Source: Diospyros lotus (lineage: Eukaryota; Streptophyta; Magnoliopsida; Ericales; Ebenaceae). From it: a DNA stretch of 64,000 nt. Under the pieces are notes generated by a model. That model ran no database searches, was not told the origin of the DNA, and worked only from the letters and a program-made list of their open reading frames with translations. The stretch covers positions 29,627,119 through 29,691,118 of the forward strand of contig NC_068350.1 of NCBI RefSeq assembly GCF_014633365.1, written 5' to 3'. The translations under genes were made by a program, and so were the position numbers. Positions within the stretch are counted from its first letter, which is position 1, and every line of letters begins with the position of its first letter. Shown here one piece after another: positions 43,993 to 57,266 of the stretch.

Positions 43993-45479
43993 TGAAGGAT
44001 CATGAACGAGGAAACAAAGCATGCAGCGGAAGCGGTTTAAAATCAAAACCGTTCCTCGTATTGATAAGAATCTAGGAGACTTACTTTTGCGGCGGATTAC
44101 CGGATGGAATGGAGCGATGGGAGCTTCTTCGCGTTGTGGAGACGACGGCTGTCCTGCTAGCCTTCGACTTCGTCGCATCAGAACTCAAACGCACCCTTTC
44201 GATCTTCCGGAGTATGACTTGAACTCGTGGCCTTTCTTCGGTGAAGAAGAATGAAAAACGACTTAGATGAAAAAACAACTAAAGAGAGATATATATAGGG
44301 AGAACCCTAGGGTTAAAACCCTAGTGGGCCAAACCCTAATGGGCCAAGACCTTTTAATTAATTTTCTAATTGGGTTAGCCCAATTAATTAATTAAAAACC
44401 CTAATGAACTATTATTTTATTCTAGCCCAATGACCATTCTGAATAAAATAATTCTCTCTCAATGTAATTCATCCAACAAGCCAAATGTATTAAAAAATAC
44501 ATGAGTTACATCGAGCTACCCCGGGGACCAAAAGACAAATTATTCACGGCTACTAAAATGACCAAAATATCCCTGCTACCTAGTAGCTATATTTTGTCAT
44601 TCTAAGTGTTCCAATTATCACCATATGGTAACACTGACCCCACGAATAATTTTGCATATGCCATGTCTTTGACCTACTAGTGTAATGACGAAAATACCCC
44701 TCTGCGTAACACCCATCATTTAGAAAGGAATAATGTACTAACACCTTTCTAAATGACTTCTACCATCCTTAGATCACTAGTCCAATAATCCGTGACTACT
44801 CGAATGTACTTGCTTATCACTGGGAGCTACCCAGAAGCACACACTCTTAAGTCACGTTCCCAGGGCCCTGGATTATTCGATTATTCTTGGACAATCACAA
44901 GGGGGTGAATCACAGAAACTATCTTGTATTAGTCTGTCTTAGCTAATTAGAAACCATACTCCCAACTCAAAAGGATATTGATCTTTGACAGACCTCACCT
45001 ACAATGAATCTAAGAATATAGCTCTAGGTTCACTAGACCACCAACTAATACTCAAGTATTAGAGTACTCGTCCGCGTAGTAGCAGTGATAGACTAGCTCC
45101 ATGATAATTAGAACTTTGTCATTAGCTTCTATCATAGGTCCACTCTACGCATTCCAAATGCGCTTGTACAATTAGAGTAAACGGACTGTTTACTGGCTAA
45201 GGCAAGCCATCCTCCATTAGGATCTATTGCACAATGATCTTATCATGATAGAATGCCCAGTTCTATCAAAAGATCAAGAGTTATATTTTCTTGCTTATTA
45301 AGTACCCATGATTCATGCCTAACTGTGAAGAACGACCCATCACATGAATCACTTACTTAATAGCATGGACACCTTTCCAACAATTAAATGCAAATAATAT
45401 ATGTGCCATAAACTGAATAAAAGAAACATCATTACCATAAATTAAACAAAACGTGTCTTTAGGGCATACATTTCCAACA
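43993..45479 (-). mobile_element. Solo LTR (1487 bp), probable Copia, TSD CCCCC
   Basis: It starts TGAAGGATCATGAACG and ends CATACATTTCCAACA, with CCCCC at 43988-43992 and C directly after 45479 (a run of about 15 C). On the minus strand the LTR reads TGTTGGAAATGTATGCCC, a common plant Copia LTR start as I recall it. Minus-strand TATATATA at about 44289-44297, preceded by AACCCTAGGG, AAACCCTA and two TGGGCC words at 44300-44350. Confidence 0.8.
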
Positions 45480-45761
45480 CCCCCCCCCCCCCCCGCGCAA
45501 GTGGCCATGAATAAGGAGGTTGGAGCATGGATGTGGTGTGTGGTGGCATGTTCAAAAGAATTTCAAGAATTTAACTTAATTTTTTTTTCTAGGATATCTA
45601 TTAGATAAGCCAATCAAAGTTTTTTTTTTTACTTTCTTTCTGTTCAAATAAAGTTTTTAATGTTAAACTCTAGATTTTATATGAATGCTATAAAGCATGT
45701 TTTGAAATTTTATTTAAGTTTATTAAAGTTTGATTCTCGGTTTGAGTTTTCGGGCATCACA

Positions 45762-45976
45762 TAGTGGTATCAAAGTGGATCTACTTTCTTGTAGACTCAT
45801 TTTTTTTAAATAATAATAATAATAATAATAATTTCTTTTATTGTTCACGGTGAACAATAACTTTACTGTTCACTATGAAAAGTACAAAAGGGAATTTTTT
45901 ATAAAAAAAAATGTGTTCTTTTTTGAGTTTTTGGGAAGATTTGTAAGGTAAATCTTTTAAGGCAAATTGAAAATTT
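45762..45976 (+). other. Primer binding site and internal leader of the 42.6-kb element
   Basis: The tRNA-Met-like PBS is at 45765-45778. An AAT microsatellite (about 45812-45833) and an inverted pair, TTGTTCACGGTGAACAA, follow near 45841-45857. No coding domain before the next LTR insertion. Confidence 0.55.
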
Positions 45977-47623
45977 TGTTAGGTTTGTTTAGCAATGACA
46001 CTAAAACCCAAGAGAGGGGTGAATTGGATTATTTAAAAATTTGATTGAACTTGAAATCATTTGTAATGCAAGTAAGGAATTGCTTAGCACAATAAATAAA
46101 ACAAGAACAAAATGAGAGACAAACAATTTATAGTAGTTCAACTTAAGCCAAGCCTAATTTACTCATTTAACTCAATAAGAATTTTTTAACCAATCCACTA
46201 TAATCCTTCTATCTCTTTGGATAGGCCCTCTAACAACAAGCTAGAAAATACAACCTCCTACAATCAATGTAAGCCCTCTAGCAACAAGTTAGGAAATACA
46301 ACCTCAAATAATCAATGTAAGTCCTCTAGCAATCTTGCTAGGAAAACCAAGAATAATACAAAAGAGAGGATCTATCTACTCTTAGTTACAAGATCTCTCA
46401 AAATAAATACAAGGTTTGAACAAAATAATACAAATGATAATCAAAGTCTTTAGAGAGAAAAATAAAGAACAAATAAGTATTAGAAAGATGGAGCACTTGA
46501 AAGCCTGTAATTAATTCTCTTAGTTGGTTTGAATCATCCATTTGTTGTCTATTTATAGAGTTTCATGACCTTTTTCAAGAATCTTGTCGTTGGTAGTGGA
46601 AATAGCACTTTGGGTGAGTGGAAAAACTGGCCATTGGAGGTTCCTACGATAGAAATGGTCGACAAATGAAGAGTATTAGTCAACACATTAGTGAAAATTT
46701 AAAAATCGCTCGACGATTTGGTGAAAAACAGGCGATACTTTAAGTATAAAGCTACTGCTGCTTGACAAATTGAAGAAAAAAGTCGACAGATGGGAGAAAA
46801 TTGGTCGACAGTACTGTAGCAATGGAAAATACTATAGCAACCAAAAATTATTGTAGCAATCATCAAAAAATTAAGTTGAAACTTTTTCTCCACTTCAAAA
46901 TTATTTTTAATCAAATAAAAACATAATATTCCAAATGACATCAAGAAATTTATCACAAGATTTTTCTTTAACCTAGGATTGCATGATGAATTTAATTTTT
47001 ATTTTGGTGTTTAATAGATCATATAAAAGTAATTTGAAGCACCAAGTTAATAACCGTTAACAAAATAATTTTATAATCAAAATACAATTAATTCTTATCA
47101 TCAAAACCATATCAAAGGCAAAACATCAATCTGTCATCAACATACACTCTGTGAGTCGATAGTTCATAGCAAAATGGTTGACAGATGCAAGGCAAATTGA
47201 AAAGCATCGAGAACAAGCATTCTGCCAGTCAATAGCCCTAAGATAATTAGTCGACAGCTAGAAGCACAAAATCCACAATGGTCGATAGTTACTTCCAATC
47301 TGTCAACAGTTTAGTCCAAAATGCGAAAATGGTTAATAGGTTCCTAAAAACGATCAACAGGTTATAGTCTCTTGTCTTTGAAAAATTTTGGCTTCATTTT
47401 AACCAATGGTTCAAAACTAATTTTTGAAAATCATTTAGGGAATTTCACCATAATACTTGTTTGAGAAAATCTCTATGTATAAGAATATAGTTTGATTGAT
47501 CATGATGACAAAATACATGAAATCGTTTTTCCATTGTATGTTAAATTGATTTTTGTTTGACTTAGGGTTCAAAACTAATTGTTGTTTTTCATCATCAAAA
47601 CCAATCACAAGAGTAAAACATCA
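45977..47623 (-). mobile_element. Solo LTR, GTCGAC-array family copy 3, TSD AATTT/AATTC
   Basis: TGTTAGGTTTG start and GTAAAACATCA end; AATTT before (45972-45976), AATTC after (47624-47628), one mismatch. It shares AACCCAAGAGAGGGGTGAAT and CATCATCAAAACC with copies 1 and 2. Minus-strand TATAAATA at 46550-46557; the GTCGAC array starts about 100 bp upstream. Confidence 0.82.
46655..47350. repeat. GTCGAC dyad array, copy 3 (GTCGACAG type)
   Basis: Four exact GTCGAC cores and about ten variants (GTCAATAG, GTCGATAG, GGTTGACAG, GTCAACAG, GATCAACAGG). It is more decayed and split by an AT-rich stretch around 46850-47140. Confidence 0.7.
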
Positions 47624-48654
47624 AATTCACCACGTCCCGTTCAAGTTTCCAATCTCCGGGTAAGGTATAAGAATTATTATGCTTATTCTTTATGGTTATT
47701 CTCTTAAGCTATATTTATGAACATACATTGTCACACATATGCACATATATGACACTCACATTAGAATAGTATGTGAAATGCAAGATTCTTGTTTGTAATT
47801 AATTAGTATGTGGGTTTTTTTCCCTGTCATTTAATGTGCCCCAAATTTAATTGTTCATCATTATAGTAGAAATACTTAATTATGGAGAGTTCTTTTTTAG
47901 TTAGAAAGAGCTTATTAGGACGAAATCAATTAGAAAATCAAATCAATCGAGAAATGCTTGCATGATAAACCCTAATTAAATACTAATTTAAGTGTAATTA
48001 TTTTGGGGTAAAAGGGTAATTTTTCATAGTCATGGGGCTAAGTATAATTTTATGGAACCTAAGGTCTTGAGGGCAAGGGGCCAAAGTGTTAGGATGTGGA
48101 AGACGAAGGACCAAATTGCAGTGTGAACACTGCAAGAAAATCGGATCTGCAGGTCAGCTGCCAGCTATCGCCGTTGCAGGGTAGGGGCAAGTTATTATGG
48201 CCCATGGGATAGCCTTAGCATCGTGGGGCGACCTAATTGGCAGGAGATTCAGCAAGAAACAGTTATAAATAGTTGGGTATGGCCGAGGGTTTCTTCAATC
48301 AAAACTTGGGTTTAAATCAGTGGTTTTTGGAAAAATCGTGAGAATTGGATAGAGGGCTTTTGTTCTAGAGGTAGCAAAGATCATTTCTGAAAATTTTGGA
48401 GCATTTTCATGTTGGTTTCAAAGAGTTTTGGGGTGTGGCCGAAAAATTGGGCTTCGCTGGAGCCGAGCTTTAATTGACAATTTTTGGGTGTTTTAGTCAA
48501 AATCTCAAGCCAAGAGTGGTTCCAATGTGTTTAGGGAGTTGAATAGGCCAAGAAAGGAGGAGAAATCGAGAGGAAATTAGGTCAGACTAGTCGCCGGTGA
48601 TGAGAAAATAGCCAAAGAAGACAATCGAAGAAGGCACGTGGGCTGCGAGCACGT
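47624..48654 (+). mobile_element. Left part of the Tekay-like LTR, split by the LARD
   Basis: It continues at 57267 after the nested element. The start may be TGTGCCCCAAATTTAATTG at 47835, a plausible decayed TGTAATACCCC-type end, but this is unproven. Phrases such as GGGCTTCGCTGGAGCCGAGC and GACAATCGAAGAAGGC parallel the solo LTR at 38259 (GGGCTTCACCGGAGCTGACC; GACAATCGAAGAAGAC). Confidence 0.6.
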
Positions 48655-51134
48655 TGTAATGACCCACTCCCACTTACGGGTGTCACTGGTGAATAATTGA
48701 CAGGATTACTCACACGATAAAACAACAACTGAAGGGTTAGACTATGTTTCAACGGGAAACGCCCTAGGTGGGCACTAGGTTTTGTCCTTCCTTTTGCTCC
48801 ACTCAAGGAATCGGTCCCAAACACAGACAAGAAACATAGGGGAACGAAACTCGAAACCCGAGTGAGCTTCATCTTTCTCTAGCTCGCCTCATAGCAAGCT
48901 AAAGGTGACCCAGGCATAAAGCTAGCATAACAAACACTTCGCTGAGCATTGGGGGTTTATGGGAACATACCTTTCGAACCTTACCTGATCGGAGACTCGG
49001 CTCCACTAACTAAAGCCATATATATCAAACCATCTAACAATCACCTACCATACCATGGTGATTATAGCAACTAGATACATTAAGCACTCAACCACATTTA
49101 CATTCAACCCCATGAATACATACATGATAAAGGCTAATCATACAACTCGACAACATCGCTAGTTGCCACAACAGCCTCTCGGCACCATCCTACCTGCAGA
49201 TGGACTTGCACATCTACTACACGAGGTAAAACCTCATGAGTCATAAGGACTCAGTGAGGGTGCAATGCATAAGTAAATGAAGCTTGAGAGAGCATGTAAA
49301 CTAGAATGCAATGCAAATGGGTAGTCTTCCACCCCCTTATAATCTCCATAGGTTAAGGCATTAACCAACCCTCCCCAATACTAGTCCTCCATATGGCCAT
49401 AGGAACACTAGAACACATATTATGCAAATGTTGACCACTTCATGCAACTCATGAAGAAACACTTACAAATGCAAGCAAGGCCACCTCCTTGGGTCATCCC
49501 TTACCTGGCTCGAAGCCTCATCTTTGCCTCGGCACGAACTCCAGCCTGAACCTCAAGTTCCTCTAGGATCACTGCCTTCCCAGTCAAACCTAGAGGCAAA
49601 CACACAAAACCCCAACTCCATTAACATCAGACATTAAACCAATACCCTCAACTTCGCCAATCACCGCAAAATCACTCGACGATAACTACCAACCAACCCC
49701 AACCACAGGCACAAACCAACCATCACTTCACATTACATTATCTCACATAATGCTATTAACTCGAAAAGAAATAAATAAATTTACCTCAACTCATCTGGAG
49801 GAGAAATCCAGAAAACGCCCACACCAGCGTTGCCTCCCGAGTTGTTACTTACTCTCAAACTCCCATTTTTGAGCTTCTAACACACTCCTCGAGCCTTAAA
49901 ATAATTTTCAAATTTTTTTGAAATTCTCTCCTATTTTTCCTCTAATTTCTCCATTTTACAGATTTTTCTTTATTTTTTTATTTTCTTTTTCTATTTTTTT
50001 TCTTATTTTCTTCATCTTCTTCAACCTCCTTCTTCTTCCATGGCGCGCACAGCACCTGCACGCAGAGCCGCCACCCAGCTATCGTCCACAGCTACAACTC
50101 GCCTCTGACCACTGGCAGGCCGCTCCCCGTCACGCGACCATAGGCCATCGCTGCCATCGGCGTAAACCGCCAAGATTTGACCTCCCCTACGGGCACCATT
50201 ACTACCATGGCTGCCCCTGCTCGTGTCTCTAACACCTTTGCCTAGCTTCTGGCTACCGCTTCAAGCCATTGCCAGCCACCAGCCTAGCCAGTCATCGGCC
50301 GACCGCCTCACGTGAGCCACAGCGCGCTGCTGGCGCCACCATCGCGCGCTGCTATCTCCTTCACCACTCGGCCATGGCCACCTTCGCCGTTGGCTTCTTC
50401 TTCCAGCCATCGGCTTGCTCTCCCTCTCTCAATCTCTCTCATTCTATCGATCTCGCAAACTTGCTCTCTCCCATTGCTCTGCCTCTCTCTCGTTTTCTGC
50501 TCTCAGATTTCAAATTTGAGAAAGAATGCCACAGTTGGAAGCTTGCCCAGCAAACTCATGCGCATATATATATATATAACACATAATCACACATTTAATC
50601 ACTCTATTTTCTCATAATTCCACTTAGGAATTTATAAAATACACTTGGACCCTCCAAGCCTTTATTTAATTACTCTTAAGCCACTCAAAATCTCGATTTT
50701 CCAAAATTAATAATCGACTTTTACTCAAAAATGACGATTTCGTCCCTACACCAGCACGAGACCTTCATTCCACCTTAAAACACCTCAGGGTTGCCTTACT
50801 CCTAAAACCGACCACCTCTAGGGTCCCCTCAGCTTCCCGAAAGTCTTTTGCGACCATTCGGTATTAGCACCCATTCAGGCTTATACAGAATTTATTCCAA
50901 AAATTATTCCCGATCAGACTGCTTCTAGCATCATTAGCCTTACCTCGAGACGCGTACCAATCTCATGCCCTCTTCCCTAGACATCCAAGTCCCGGGGCAT
51001 TCCCTGCCTTTGATTCGGTAATTTTATTAATTAATTTCTCGAAATTGACCCTTGAGCTTCCCAGACCAACTGAGGTCCTTTCAAAATAATCAAAAATTAT
51101 TTATTTTTCAATACAATGTAATACGGGTATTACA
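48655..51134 (-). repeat. LARD 3' LTR (left copy)
   Basis: Aligned by eye with 54802-57266; differences are scattered substitutions and short indels at a rate suggesting roughly nine in ten bases identical. Plus-strand frames inside (49918-50617) recur in the other LTR (56068-56710) with indels, so they are LTR sequence, not genes. A minus-strand TATATATATA lies near 50566-50579. Confidence 0.9.
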
Positions 51135-54100
51135 TTCCACCCCCCTTAAAAGAGTTTCATCCTCAAAATTGAACTTCACCTTACTCTTCTGCCCAAGACA
51201 ACCACATTCTCGAGCTATTTCTGAAATTCCCTTACTCGAGATCTCAAAGCTTAGCCATTCCTCATTTTTCCCTCGGGCTATCCCCACCTCGAGGTTTCGT
51301 TTAGGCTACTAATCCTCTCACTCTTGAGGATATTCATTACTGATGCCACTTTGGCCTGCCGCCAAATTGAACCACTGGTCGCTAGTCACGCCTACTGTAA
51401 CGATGTCCATCTCTTGATGGATTTCTATAGCCTTAAAGCATCACATTGCAGTCAACTTCCCATTTCCACATCAAACCAAATTCAACACAACAATGCCAGT
51501 CAACTCCGCAACTGTACATCACTGATCAGTCAACAACGATTTTTACGTCGATCACACATGGCAACGTTTCCCTTGCCAATCACACCTGGCCACGATTTTA
51601 TGCTGATCATACATAGCAACGTCTTAGCACTAATCAATCACAGCAATATCACTTTCAATGCCCATCAGGCACACCGGCACCCATTCAGCCATGGTATTTT
51701 GTCATCAATCACATACATCCATAGCTTGTGTCGATCCTCATGGCAACATCTCATTACTGATCGACTATAACTATGCTAGCATTATATGGGAAGCAACCAT
51801 CTGACTCCTCTAGCCGTACTCGACCATTCTCATATGGTCTACTACCTTGACCAGCCGACCTCCGCTTATCGCCATGACTTAAACATAACCCACATACCCA
51901 TACATCATATTGGGTAATCTCATGCTTTAACCCATAACGTGCACTACCCGAGTCCACACCTCGAGTTTAACAAAGCACGCGCCAACCACTCTCCCTACTA
52001 GGGATTCTTTCCATGCCCAGCAAGGATACTAAGACTTTCTTATTGGTCGATACCACTTGCCAACTGGGGTTACTTATCCACATCTGGGGCTCTTATCAGG
52101 CAACCCCTCTTAAATAGGTTTGCACCCATATCTCAGTTTTCCACCATCCTGACCTATACTAGGCCTTACTCCGACTGTTAAACCCTACAACGAATAAGTG
52201 ATCCTACCATTTTTCTTTAAGGTTGTGGAACTTTTAAACCCAGCCCTTGTCATCCTTACCGTGCATGCCACAGATTTTCGGCCCCTACCCACCTGCATAA
52301 TCACTGTGTTGCCCTGTGCATTAGGCGAGCCACCCCTAGTCCTCACAACCGTGTTGCTCCCATACAAGCACATCGGGGCCCAACACTAATTTCCAGCAAA
52401 ATGGCCCGGCCCGTCACTGATTGCATCACACCCATAGTATGACTCCGAGCCTTCGGGTCCCACCTCCACTACCTCAATCCATCATGGTTACACCACCACC
52501 CATGTAACGATTTTCTAACCAAGTTTACTAGCCTATTTTCAATTCCATTCGAACATTTCTATATTCCACAATTCCTCGGCACAGCCTCACCCTCACAGGG
52601 TACAAGACTTCATGGCCAACCCCTAACAGCTTACTTTTAAGTTCGCAACTGACACCTGACCTTGAGGCTCTACCTTCCACAATGGTACTCTTATCCTCCT
52701 CAACAATGACATCACCATGAGCACAACGAGACTCTTCCCAAGGTCATTCATCTTAAATTTCCCAGGTCATCTCAACCACCACGACCTCAATTTTGGATTA
52801 GCATTTTCCTCATTACCTTGCTCTTCTTGAATAGCTTACTAATCCCCGAGAAACTCCAGCTTCTCCCGGATTCCTCTTGCACCTTTTCACTTCCAGCAAG
52901 CTCACACCATTTAGTTAGTAGCCACATTGGATCTAATGCAACCATCGTCGGCCAAGATAACCTCCTGTCATCGTTCGCCACCACATCTAGCCGCAACTTC
53001 GACTCCAGCGCCACTAACTGACCACTCTTACGACGCCGCATGACCATGGCTGGCCACTGCTCGCCGTTGCCACTATCATCGATCGATGCCTTTGGTCACC
53101 ACCAGCTACCCCGGTCGGTCACCAATTGGCTCTACTAGCTGCTTTCTTTCACACCCATTAACCTTTAACTGCGAGGTTAATCTCATCAATTGGCCACACA
53201 CCAAGACATCCCCCTATCTGTATCACTCACAACTATCAGGTGATCTCATTAGCACCGAAACCTCATTCATGAGAACCAATCCCATTCATAAACTACCCAT
53301 TCGAGCTCTTTGACTTTGAAATCACAACCTAGGGCCTCTACATCGTTCAACACACCACTGCCCATTCGAGCATCTAAAGTTGGCATTTCTTGTGTGCGCA
53401 TAGCCCATAGATGTCCTGTTGCCACAACTCACCATCACTGCACTCGAACCACACAATCCATTCCCACCCTTCATTGGGTGACCTCATCACCCCAACAAGG
53501 GTCTCGTGACCTTAGGCGTCATTCCTAACCCCAAGCATCACAGTGAGGGTTATTCACCTCTCATCTCCAGACCTTAGGCGTCCCACCCGACCCCAAGCGT
53601 TACCATGAGAGTTTGATTGGCCCCTCATCCATCAATCATATGAATGGTCTCTTGGCCTTTCATAACATGGGCTTCTAATCCAGTGGCTCTCACACGCACA
53701 TCAACACATGCCCAACTCTGACACTCTCGATTTGGATTCCCCCAAATCACAACTCAACTCGCTAGGGATTTTCCACCTCATTCAAATGCCTGCTAGGGTT
53801 CATTTTCCACACACCTATCCTTCCTCAGGATAGACCTCACTTCGTCTCAAACCAACTAGGGCCTACTCATACCTTAGGCACATCCCCTCCGGGATCATCA
53901 TAACAATACGATCACCTAGCATCACGCACGACTCCCCTCGGAGTCTTTCCGAATGCTACTTACGTCATGCCTACCCTGGCCATGACATGCATATGAATTA
54001 CATGCACGCTCCACTCAGAGCCTCACTGCAAGTAACCTTACTCCCTTCTCGGAGCTTGTCACATAGCCCACTAAAGACTCATTTCCTTGAGCCTCAAGTT

Positions 54101-54801
54101 AACTTCCACTTTAGCTCACTCTATGTTAAGCATCGAAGCCTTATCACACCACTCCTAAAGAAAAAGCTCTATTCCCTCAATCATGCTTGGCAAATCCCCG
54201 ACATAGGGATGCTCCACTAATCCCTTCCTAGATTAGTCATGCCTTAAGCTCTCTTGCCCCATCATAACTCTTGTCATAACCCGGCTTTGTGTCCCCACAC
54301 AAGCCTCTATACTTTAATCTTAGGGAATCCTCATCCTTAGAACACTTAATATTACCCAAAATTTCCAAATTTGGGTTTCTTGACACCACACCCACACTTG
54401 GGTTTTCGATTCCTCACTGCCTCGATCCGTATACCACTTGCGAGTATATCATCTCGACCCATGATATTCTCCTATTCCTATAGTAGAAATATCCGAGCAT
54501 ACCCTTCAACCCATCACAGGCCTCAACGTCTCAACCAAATCCCTAGGATCTTCAGACCACATGTCTAACATTCAAGGCCATCAAATCAACCTCACATTGA
54601 AATTTCAAAATCACAAACCAAATGTTCCCGACCCTAACTCAGCAACTAGGACATTCTGACTTATCTCCAAATCACGCCAGACAATCCCCGTCTCATAACT
54701 CTGGAAATTTTGCCCACCTCAATCACTTAAACGACCATACATAACACCACCAACATGCTAGCTTTTCCCACTCATATTGCTAGCTATGCTCTGATACCAA
54801 T
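51135..54801 (-). other. LARD internal region, apparently non-coding
   Basis: C/T-rich on the plus strand. All frames are short (under 150 codons) and none shows a gag zinc knuckle, protease, RT or integrase motif. Weak short repeats are visible (AGACCTTAGGCGTC and CCCAAGCGT, 53505-53620). Conserved PBS and polypurine tract flank it. Confidence 0.75.
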
Positions 54802-57266
54802 TGTAACGACCCATTCCCACTTGCAGGTGTCACCAGTGAATAATCTATCGGATTACTCACATGATAAAACAACAACTGAAGGGTTAGACTATGTTTCAAC
54901 GGGAAACGCCCTAGGTGGGCACTAGGTTTTGTCCTTCACTTCGCTCCACTCAAAACATTTGACCCAAACACAAACAAGAAACACAACGGAACGGGACTCG
55001 AAACCCGAGTGAGCTTCACCTTTTTCCAGCTCGCCTCACAGCAAGCCAAAGGTGACCCAAGCATAAAGCTAGCATAACAAACACTTTGCTGAGCATTGGG
55101 GATTTATGGGAACATACCTTTCGATCCTTACTCAATCCGAGACTCGGCTCCACCAACTAAAGCCATATACATCAAACCATATCACAATCACCTACAACAC
55201 CATGGTGATTATAGCAACTAGATACATCAAGCACTCAACCACAATTACATTCAACCCCATGAATTCATACATGATAAATGCTAATCATACAACTCGACAA
55301 CATCGCTAGTTGCCACAACAGCCTCCCAATACCATCCCTGCTTGCATATGGACTTGCACATCTACAACATGAGGTAAAACCTCATGAGTCATAAGGACTC
55401 AGTAAGGGTGCAATGCATAAGTAAATGAAGCATGAGAGAGCATGTAAAGTAGAATGCAATGCAAATGGGTAGTCTTCCACGCCCTTATAATCTCCATAGG
55501 TTAAGGCATCAACCAACCCTTCCCCAACACTAGTCCTTCATATGGCCATAGGAACACTAGAACACATATCATGCAAATGTTGACCACTTCATGCAACTCA
55601 TAAAGAAACACTTACAAATGCAAGCAAGACCACCTCCTTGGGGTCATCCTTTACCTGGCTCGAAGCCTCATCTCTGCCTCGGCACAAACTCCAACTTGAA
55701 CCTCAAGTTCCTCTAGGATCACTGCCTTCCCGATCAAACCTAGAGGGAAACACACAAAACCCCAACTCCATTAACATCAGACATTAAACCAATGCCCTCA
55801 ACTTCGCCAATCACCGCAAAATCACTCGACGATAACTACCAACCAACCCCAACAACGGGAACAAACCAACCATCACTTCACATTACATTATCTCACATAA
55901 TGCTATTAACTCGAAAAGAAATAAATAAATTTACCTCAACTCATCTGGAGGAGAAATCCGAAAAATGCCCACACCAACGTTGCCTCCCGAGCTGCCACTT
56001 ACGCTCAAACTCCCATTTTTGAGCTTTTGGCAGGCTTCTCGAGCCTTGAAATAATTTTCAGAATGTTTTGGAATTTTCTCCTATTTTTCCTCTAATTTCT
56101 CCTTTTTACAGATTTTTCTTTATTTTTTTATTTTCTTTTTCTAGTTTTTTTTCACTTATTTTCTTCATCTTCTTCAACCTCCTTCTTTCATGGAACGCAC
56201 AGTGCCTGCACGCAGAGTCGCCACCCAGCTGTCGTCTGCCGCTACAGCTCTCCTCCAGCCACTGGCAGGTCGCTCCTCGTCGCGCGACCCCCTGCCATCG
56301 CTATCATCGGCGCGAACCACCACGGTTGGACCTCCCCTACACACACCACCGCTGCCACGGCTACCCCTGCTTGCATCTCCAGCACCTCTGCCCAGCTTCT
56401 GGCCGCTGCTTCAGGCCGTTACCGGCCACCAGCCCAGCCAGTCATCGATCGACCGCCTCACGTGAGCCACAACGTGCTACTGGCGCCACCATCGGGCGCT
56501 GTTATCTCCTTCACCACTCGGCCATGGCCGCCTTCGCCACTGGCTTCTTCTTCCAGCCACCGACTTGCTCTTCCTCTCTTGATCTCTCTCATTCTCTCAA
56601 TCTATCAAACTTGCTCTCTCATTTTCTGCTCTCAGATTTCAAATTTGAGAGAGAATGCCACTGTTAGAAGCTTGCCTGGCAAGCTCATACGCATATATAT
56701 ATATATATAACACATAATTGCACATTTAATCACTCTATTTTCTCATAATTCCACTTAGGAATTTATAAAATACACTTGGACCCTCCAGGCCTTTATTTAA
56801 TTACTTTTAAGCCACTTAAAATCTCGAATTTCCAAAATTAATAATCAACTTTTACTCAAAAATGACGATTTCATCCCTACACCTGCACGGGACCTTCATT
56901 CCACCTTAAAACACCTTAGGGTTACCTTACTCATAAAATTGGACCACCCCTAGGGTCCCCTCAGCTTCCCAAAAATCCTTTACGACCGTTCGGTACTAGC
57001 ACCCATTCAGGCTTATACAAAATTTATTCTGAAAATTATTCTCGATCGGACTGCTTCCAAAGTCATGAGCCTCACCTGGAGACGCTTACCAATCTCATGC
57101 CCTATTCTCTAGACATTCAAGTCCTGGGGCATTCCCTGCCATCGATTCAGTAATTTTATTAATTAATTTCTCGAAACCGACCCTTGGGCTTCCCGAACCA
57201 CCCGAGGTTCTTTCAAAATAATCAAAAATTATTTATTTTTCAATACCATGTAATTTGAGTATTACA
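54802..57266 (-). repeat. LARD 5' LTR (right copy)
   Basis: Partner of the left LTR. It begins TGTAACGACCCATTCCC where the left copy has TGTAATGACCCACTCCC, and ends GAGTATTACA versus CGGGTATTACA. A minus-strand TATATATATATATA lies at about 56695-56708. Confidence 0.9.

Larger units (their letters stand above)
42640..45761 (+). mobile_element. LTR of another Gypsy-like element, with a nested solo LTR
   Basis: The right end TCGGGCATCACA (45761) is followed at 45765 by TGGTATCAAAGTGG, close to the initiator-tRNA-Met primer binding site word TGGTATCAGAGC. A TATAAATA box lies at 43565-43572. Upstream of it, at 42750-43500, is a satellite-like tandem repeat. The left limit is uncertain (42610-42660). 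The solo LTR at 43993-45479 is inserted between promoter and end. Confidence 0.6.
48655..57266 (-). mobile_element. LARD-type LTR retrotransposon with both LTRs
   Basis: Two closely similar LTRs (48655-51134, 2480 bp; 54802-57266, 2465 bp), both running TGTAA...TTACA. The flanks CACGT (48650-48654) and CAAGT (57267-57271) differ at one base. A minus-strand PBS reading TGGTATCAGAGC (initiator tRNA-Met) abuts the right LTR at 54788-54799, and a purine tract TTTTAAGGGGGGTGG abuts the left LTR near 51137-51151, fixing minus orientation. The 3.67-kb interior has no recognisable gag or pol in any frame. Long LTRs with a non-coding interior fit a large retrotransposon derivative. It sits inside the Tekay-like LTR. 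Confidence 0.9.

Noticed and set aside
49918..50617. Open frames of about 100 codons with hydrophobic starts (also 56068-56710)
   Set aside because: They lie in equivalent places in the two LARD LTRs, differ by frame-breaking indels between copies, and are composed of T-rich then CT-rich LTR sequence.
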